64,000 bases of DNA from Flavonifractor hominis. GTDB taxonomy: Bacteria > Bacillota > Clostridia > Oscillospirales > Oscillospiraceae. Below are positions 59,092 through 64,000 of this stretch, piece after piece; position 1 is the stretch's first letter; each line of letters starts with the position of its first letter. Both the position numbers and the translations under genes were made by a program. The stretch covers positions 62,001 through 126,000 of the forward strand of contig NZ_JBBMFT010000005.1 in NCBI RefSeq assembly GCF_040095835.1. The letters run 5' to 3'. The notes under the pieces were generated by a model, which saw only the letters and a list, made by a program, of their open reading frames with translations, did no database searches and had not been told where the DNA came from.

Positions 59092-62000
59092 ATGCGAGGC
59101 AAGAAGCTTTTAGCATGTGTGTTGGCGGCTTCCATCCTGCTGAGCGTAAGCGCTCCGGCCTTCGGCGCGGATGTAAGTGAGTACAGTGACATCCCGCACG
59201 ATTGGGCGCAGCAGGGAATCGAGCATGCCATCGAAAACGGACTTCTGACCGGCTACGGCGGCAAGATCATGCCTGGGGAGACCCTGACCCGTGCCCAGAT
59301 GGCCGCCATTGTGGGCCGGGCCTTCGGCGCGGAGACCATGGCCGATGTGAGCAGCTATGCCGACGTGCCGGCCGGGGCCTGGTACCGGGATGACATTGCC
59401 CGGGCTGTGGGCATGGGCGTTATGTCCGGAACAGGGGTCAATATGGAGCCCGAGCGGGCCATTACCCGGCAGGAGGCCTTTGTGGTGCTGGCCAACGCCC
59501 TGCACCTGGAAGGAGACGGGGCGAGCCTGGGGCGCTTTGCCGATGGCGATCAGGTGGCCGACTGGGCCAGAAGCGGTGTGGACGCCCTGGTAGCGGCCGG
59601 CTATGTCAACGGCGCCGGCGGAAGGCTCAATCCCACGGCCACCATCACCCGGGCGGAGTTTGCCACGGTGATGGATGCGCTGGTGGGGACGTATGTCTCG
59701 GACGGGACGGATACGGCCGACCTTACCGGCAACGTGATGGTCCGCACCGGCGGCGTCACGCTGAAGGGCGTGACCGTGCAGGGTGATCTGATCCTGGGCG
59801 ACGGTGTGGGGAACAACGGTACCGTTACCCTGGAAGAGGTCACCGTCACCGGCCGGGTACTGGTGCGCAGCGGCAGCCTGCAAGTGGGCGAAGGCTGCCG
59901 GGTGGACCAGGTGGTCATCTGCAACCGGGGCGGTCAGAGCACCATCTCCGGCAAGGGTGAAGTAAAGGCCGTGCGCGCGGCGGAAGGCAGCGGCGCCGTC
60001 ACCGTCACCACCCCCAACACCGCCATCACGGTGGAGCAGGGCGCCGGTACGGTGAGCACGGCCCGCGGGCAGGTACAGCCCGGGCAGAGCAAGACCACCG
60101 ACGCCTCCGGCCGGGTGGACAGCGCTACGGAGCCCTCCGGCGGCGGTTCCAGCGGCGGAGATACGGAGGAGCCCTCCATCCGTCTGGAGCAGATCCCCGA
60201 CCTGACGGGGCTCGGCGTGGGCCAGAGCCGGACGCTCACTGCGGAGCTCGACCCGGAGGACGCCCGGCTGACCGCCGTGTCCAGCGATTCGGCGGTGGCT
60301 GAGGTGGCCGTGGAAGGCCATGTGCTCACGGTATCCGGCGTGGGTGAAGGCAGCGCGACCATCACCGTCAGCGCTGAGAAAACCGGCTATGCCAGCGCCA
60401 ATATCGGCTTCCAGGTCACCGTGGAAAAGACGGCCCAGCCGGTGGTGACCCTCTCGGAGATCCCCGATTTGACGGGCCTGAGCGCGGGCAAGAGCCAGTC
60501 CATCACCGCGGTGACCGACCCGGAGGACGCCGTCCTGACCGCTGTGTCCAGTGATCCGGCGGTGGCCGAGGTGGCTGTGGATGGACATGAGCTCACCGTG
60601 TCCGGCATCAGCAAGGGCAGCGCCGTCATCACCGTTACCGCCGAGAAGAGCGGCTATACCGCCGCCAGCACCGATTTCCTGGTGGCGGTGGACGAGCCGG
60701 CGGTGGTGGAGGACGGCAGCCGTGTGAAGTACAACTTCAACATGGGCTGGAAGTTCATCAAGGCCGAGCCGGAAGGACCCAGCGATCACACCGACCTCTA
60801 CGGCTTCCTTACCGACCCGCCGGTGGAGCCGGATTACGACGACTCGTCCTGGGAGGACGTGAACCTGCCCCACAGCTACAACGAAGAGGACTCCTTTGAC
60901 GACTATCTGCGCAATGACAGCGAGGCCCCCAGGATCAAAGATACGGACGGGCAGTACATCAAGACCACCACCCACCCGGGCGAGCGGGACATGTACACCG
61001 GCAAGACCTGGTACCGCAAGGAATTCACCCTGCCCGCCGAGGCAGAGGGCAAGCGGGTCTTCATCGAGATCGAGGCCGCCCGCCAGGCCGCTGAGGTCTA
61101 TGTCAACGGCGTGAAGCTGGACGGCAAGTGCGAAAACGGCTTCATCCCCTTCGGCTATGACCTGACCGATTACCTCAATCCCGCAGGGGAGAGCAATACC
61201 ATCGCCATCATGGTGGACAACACCTTCCCCTACCGCACCACCGAGTACGGCGAGATCGACTGGTCCAAAAAGGACGACTATATCCTCAGCTGGCACGATT
61301 CCCACTGGCACCCCACCTATGGCGGATTGTACCGCAACGTCTACCTGTATGTGACCGATCCGCTGCACATCACCCTGCCGCTGTACAGCTTCCTGGAGAC
61401 CCAGGGCACCTATGTGTACACCTATGACGAGCAGGAGACCACCTCCGGCGTGGCGGTGGAGGCGGAGATCTACAACCAGTACGACACCGAAAAGACCTTC
61501 ACCTATCAGGCCGACGTGCTGGACATGGACGGCAACGTGGTGCTGAGCAAGAGCACCCAGGTGACCCTGCCCGCCAACACCAAGACCTCCGACGCGGGCG
61601 TGACGGGGGACAACATCCGGGACGGCCGGGTATTTGTGGAGGGCGTGGTGGAGGACGCCAAGCGCTGGTCCCCCGACTATCCCTACCTCTACACCGTGGT
61701 GAGCAAGATCCTGGTGGACGGGAAAGAAGTGGACCGCACCGAGGACTCGCTGGGCATCCGTACCTGGGAGTTCACCATGGATACCGGCTTCTACATCAAT
61801 GAGCACCACACCAAGCTGGAGGGCTGGGGACAGAAGCCCACCGAGGAGTGGGCGGGTCTGGCATCGGCCTATCCCGACTGGATGCACGACTTCACCATGA
61901 AGCAGATGAAGGACGCCGGGGCCAACTACATCCGCTGGGGCCACTGCGCCGGCGGGCCCACAGCCATTGAGCTGGCCGACAAGTACGGCATGATCATCAC

Positions 62001-64000
62001 CCAGCCCGGCGTGGACGGCGAAGGACACCTGTCCAGCGGCTACGGCTACAGCGACATCAGCTACCAGGTCCGGGAAGAGGCCTTCCGGGACATGATCATC
62101 TATTACCGCAACCATCCCTCCATCCTGCTGTGGGAGTACGGCAACCAGCCGGTGCGCAACAGCACGGACGCCGAGGGGAACGAGCGGGACAACGCCCAGA
62201 TCATGGATGACATCATCTCCAAGTGGGACCCCCGCAGCAAGCCCAGCAGCAAGAGCAACGACCTCTCGGAGATCGAGCCCAGCACCGTAAGCGGCCGTGA
62301 GCGTACCGCCCGTGAGGGCGGCGACTACACCGCCCAGTATCTGACGGTGATCGAGACCACCGACGGCGACCGGGTGGGCAAGGGCAAGCACCCCATCGTG
62401 GAGAGTGAGTATGACCGGGCCGAGGCCCCCCGCCGGGTGTGGGATAAGTACACCCCGGGTTATGAGGACTACGAGGGGCAGGGCACCTATAAGGACTTTA
62501 CCTCTGAGAAGTTTGCCACCAACGCCGTCAATACCTGGCTGGCCATGACGCCGGTGTGGCACAGCGGCGGCGCCAACTGGATCTACTCCGATTCCACCAG
62601 CCACGGCCGCAACTTCTCGGAAGTCACCCGCGCTACCGGCGAGGTGGACGCCGTCCGGCTGGAAAAAGAGGCCTACTGGACGCTGCAGACCATGTGGACC
62701 GACGAGCCGGACTGCTACATCATCGGCCACTGGAACTACCCCGAGGGGACGGTAAAGCCGGTCTACGTCGTGTCCGACGCCAGCAGCGTGGCGCTGTTCA
62801 TCAACGGGGAGCAGGTGGGCCAGACCAATACCCAGCCGGAGAATCAGTACTGCTTCGTGTTCCCCGATGTGACCTGGCAGGCCGGCACCATCAAGGCCGT
62901 GGGGTACGACAAGCAGGGCCAGGAGATCTGCTCCTATGAAAAGACCACCCACGGCGCACCGGCCGCGCTGAAGCTCACCCCCATCGAGGGCCCGGACGGC
63001 CTGCTGGCGGGCGGCGACGTGATGCTGGTGGACGTGGAGGTAGTGGACGCCGAGGGCAACCGCTGCCTGACCTTTGACGGCAAGGTGTCCTTCGACGTCA
63101 GCCAGTTTACCGAGGACGGCACCGGCATCTGGCGGGGCGGCTACAGCAGCGGCTTCGGCATCTCCCAGGACAAGACCAGCGACCTCTCCTTCATCAACGA
63201 CACCGAGCTCTATGTGGAGGCGGGCATCAACCGTGTGGCCATCCGCACCACGGAGAAGGCCGGTGAGATCACCCTGGGCGCCAAAATCGTGGGCATCGGC
63301 ACCGCCGAGCCGGGGGCCGAGCTGAGCACCGAGGGCATCGACCAGATCGCCCCCGCCACGGTGAGCGTCACCTCCAAGCCGGTGGACAACACCGGCGGCG
63401 TGAGCACCACCCTGCCCACGTGCTTTGACTACGACTTCAGCGATGTGGAGTACCCCGGCATCGGCGACGGCTACATCGATCCGGGCAGCGACAATCTGGA
63501 GAGTACCTCCGCGCTCATCAAGGACTTCTCCTTTACCGGTCCCACCGGCGGTGTCAGCGGCAAACATCCGGCCAAGATCGTCAACCCCGCGGCCGCGGGC
63601 GAGCCGGTCTACAACGACAACGGCAAGGACCATCCGGAGCTGGTGTTCGGCGAGGATCTGCCCATGTACATCCTCAACGGCGACTATGTCCTGGCCCCCA
63701 ACGCCGATCAGAACTATGACGCCGGCGACTTCATCATGCTCAGCGCCGGGCGGGACATCAAGCTCACGGTGGCCTATGACGACCGCATCCAGACCAAGGC
63801 GGAATTTTTGAGCGACGACGAGCTCATCGTCCGCGACGGTGAGACGGTGAAGGGCGGCTTTGCCGATTCCGGCGACGACATCGTCATCGGCGGCGTCACC
63901 TACTCGCTGTACACCATCGATATGCTCAAGGGCGACACCATCCGCTTTACCGGCAACAAGCCCAACCCGGAGGAGGAGGGCAACCTCTTCATCATCTTCG
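59092..64000 (+). CDS. SLH-anchored GH2-family glycosidase (3'-truncated)
   Basis: The first 1636 residues of a secreted protein that runs past the window. Residues 1-26 are a signal peptide. Three SLH modules fill about 29-200. A repeat-rich, probably beta-helical part (about 205-340) and a Gly/Ser linker follow. Two Ig-like repeats lie at about 363-535. The GH2 part starts near 545: sugar-binding domain (TWYRKEFTLPAEAEGKR), Ig-like domain and a TIM barrel (about 890-1190) with the nucleophile candidate E1106 in PIVESEYDRA. The acid/base position reads WEYGNQP, with Gln1019 where Glu is expected. ATG 59092 has CAGGAG 8 bases upstream. Further C-terminal Ig-like domains follow. The substrate is unknown. 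Confidence 0.85.
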   Translation, partial: MRGKKLLACVLAASILLSVSAPAFGADVSEYSDIPHDWAQQGIEHAIENGLLTGYGGKIMPGETLTRAQMAAIVGRAFGAETMADVSSYADVPAGAWYRDDIARAVGMGVMSGTGVNMEPERAITRQEAFVVLANALHLEGDGASLGRFADGDQVADWARSGVDALVAAGYVNGAGGRLNPTATITRAEFATVMDALVGTYVSDGTDTADLTGNVMVRTGGVTLKGVTVQGDLILGDGVGNNGTVTLEEVTVTGRVLVRSGSLQVGEGCRVDQVVICNRGGQSTISGKGEVKAVRAAEGSGAVTVTTPNTAITVEQGAGTVSTARGQVQPGQSKTTDASGRVDSATEPSGGGSSGGDTEEPSIRLEQIPDLTGLGVGQSRTLTAELDPEDARLTAVSSDSAVAEVAVEGHVLTVSGVGEGSATITVSAEKTGYASANIGFQVTVEKTAQPVVTLSEIPDLTGLSAGKSQSITAVTDPEDAVLTAVSSDPAVAEVAVDGHELTVSGISKGSAVITVTAEKSGYTAASTDFLVAVDEPAVVEDGSRVKYNFNMGWKFIKAEPEGPSDHTDLYGFLTDPPVEPDYDDSSWEDVNLPHSYNEEDSFDDYLRNDSEAPRIKDTDGQYIKTTTHPGERDMYTGKTWYRKEFTLPAEAEGKRVFIEIEAARQAAEVYVNGVKLDGKCENGFIPFGYDLTDYLNPAGESNTIAIMVDNTFPYRTTEYGEIDWSKKDDYILSWHDSHWHPTYGGLYRNVYLYVTDPLHITLPLYSFLETQGTYVYTYDEQETTSGVAVEAEIYNQYDTEKTFTYQADVLDMDGNVVLSKSTQVTLPANTKTSDAGVTGDNIRDGRVFVEGVVEDAKRWSPDYPYLYTVVSKILVDGKEVDRTEDSLGIRTWEFTMDTGFYINEHHTKLEGWGQKPTEEWAGLASAYPDWMHDFTMKQMKDAGANYIRWGHCAGGPTAIELADKYGMIITQPGVDGEGHLSSGYGYSDISYQVREEAFRDMIIYYRNHPSILLWEYGNQPVRNSTDAEGNERDNAQIMDDIISKWDPRSKPSSKSNDLSEIEPSTVSGRERTAREGGDYTAQYLTVIETTDGDRVGKGKHPIVESEYDRAEAPRRVWDKYTPGYEDYEGQGTYKDFTSEKFATNAVNTWLAMTPVWHSGGANWIYSDSTSHGRNFSEVTRATGEVDAVRLEKEAYWTLQTMWTDEPDCYIIGHWNYPEGTVKPVYVVSDASSVALFINGEQVGQTNTQPENQYCFVFPDVTWQAGTIKAVGYDKQGQEICSYEKTTHGAPAALKLTPIEGPDGLLAGGDVMLVDVEVVDAEGNRCLTFDGKVSFDVSQFTEDGTGIWRGGYSSGFGISQDKTSDLSFINDTELYVEAGINRVAIRTTEKAGEITLGAKIVGIGTAEPGAELSTEGIDQIAPATVSVTSKPVDNTGGVSTTLPTCFDYDFSDVEYPGIGDGYIDPGSDNLESTSALIKDFSFTGPTGGVSGKHPAKIVNPAAAGEPVYNDNGKDHPELVFGEDLPMYILNGDYVLAPNADQNYDAGDFIMLSAGRDIKLTVAYDDRIQTKAEFLSDDELIVRDGETVKGGFADSGDDIVIGGVTYSLYTIDMLKGDTIRFTGNKPNPEEEGNLFIIF
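60193..60690 (+). repeat. Tandem Ig-like (BIG-type) repeat in the SLH glycosidase
   Basis: Two in-frame copies with a period of 267 bases (89 residues). Each begins IPDLTGL and contains TAVSSD(S/P)AVAEVAV and HxLTVSG. They lie between the linker and the GH2 sugar-binding domain and probably act as spacers. Confidence 0.88.

Noticed and set aside
60193..60690. The 267-base tandem repeat as a mobile or CRISPR-like repeat
   Set aside because: The copies are in frame, diverged at the DNA level and encode Ig-like domains, so they are domain duplications.
59110..63633. A 1507-codon open frame on the - strand opposite the SLH glycosidase gene
   Set aside because: Same cause. The + strand frame is open from 59092 to the window end and has clear SLH and GH2 features.
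1..64000. tRNA or rRNA genes, IS elements, prophage or CRISPR arrays
   Set aside because: None was recognised: no transposase or integrase motifs, no regularly spaced short repeats and no ribosomal sequence were seen in reading the window.

Overview
The window is a GC-rich chromosomal segment from an anaerobic, probably gut-dwelling member of the Firmicutes, most like an Oscillospiraceae (Flavonifractor/Pseudoflavonifractor/Lawsonibacter-type) clostridium. This rests on the HrcA/CIRCE heat-shock operon, paired GlgC/GlgD, anaerobic (CbiK-type) cobalamin synthesis, a flavodiiron-rubredoxin protein, hybrid cluster protein and SLH-domain surface proteins, all with AAGGAGG-type ribosome binding sites. 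No 16S rRNA or other taxonomic marker is present, so the placement is an inference.

Region 1 (1-12.3 kb, + strand) is a long tetrapyrrole/cobalamin run: the end of cobQ, cbiC and cbiK, then a cobalamin riboswitch, then cbiMNQO (cobalt uptake), cbiL, a hemA-sirC fusion, hemC, a cobA-hemD fusion, hemB and hemL. It covers glutamyl-tRNA to cobalt-precorrin-3, with the early heme-type genes lying behind the B12 riboswitch. A bidirectional terminator closes it.

Region 2 (12.3-24.2 kb, mostly - strand) holds rpiB, a PHP phosphatase and a PMT-type membrane glycosyltransferase with an inserted discoidin-like domain. Next come hrcA-grpE-dnaK-dnaJ with CIRCE, a divergent GNAT gene, a HIT protein, a MATE exporter and a cysteine desulfurase. 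Region 3 (24.3-27.6 kb) has the flavodiiron-rubredoxin gene and an ECF sigma factor with its membrane partner. Region 4 (27.6-36.2 kb, - strand) is a complete glycogen operon, glgB-C-D-A-P. Region 5 (36.2-41 kb) has a DD-carboxypeptidase, mobA, a polar amino-acid ABC transporter and a small orphan.

Region 6 (41-49.8 kb, - strand) looks like a catabolic locus of unknown substrate: MFS permease, M20 hydrolase and a MocR-like regulator lacking the expected PLP lysine, then a Crp/Fnr regulator, a GntR regulator and a three-gene flavoprotein set (GlpA-like, GlpB-like, DUF1667). The Crp/Fnr gene faces hcp across overlapping promoters and palindromes. TspO follows hcp convergently.

Region 7 (52-64 kb, + strand) encodes two very large secreted, SLH-anchored proteins. 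One carries an M28-like and an M14-like peptidase module in one chain. The other, cut by the window edge, is a GH2-type glycosidase with Gln where the acid/base Glu is expected. These two are the most unusual genes here. No rRNA, tRNA, CRISPR array, IS element or prophage was seen.
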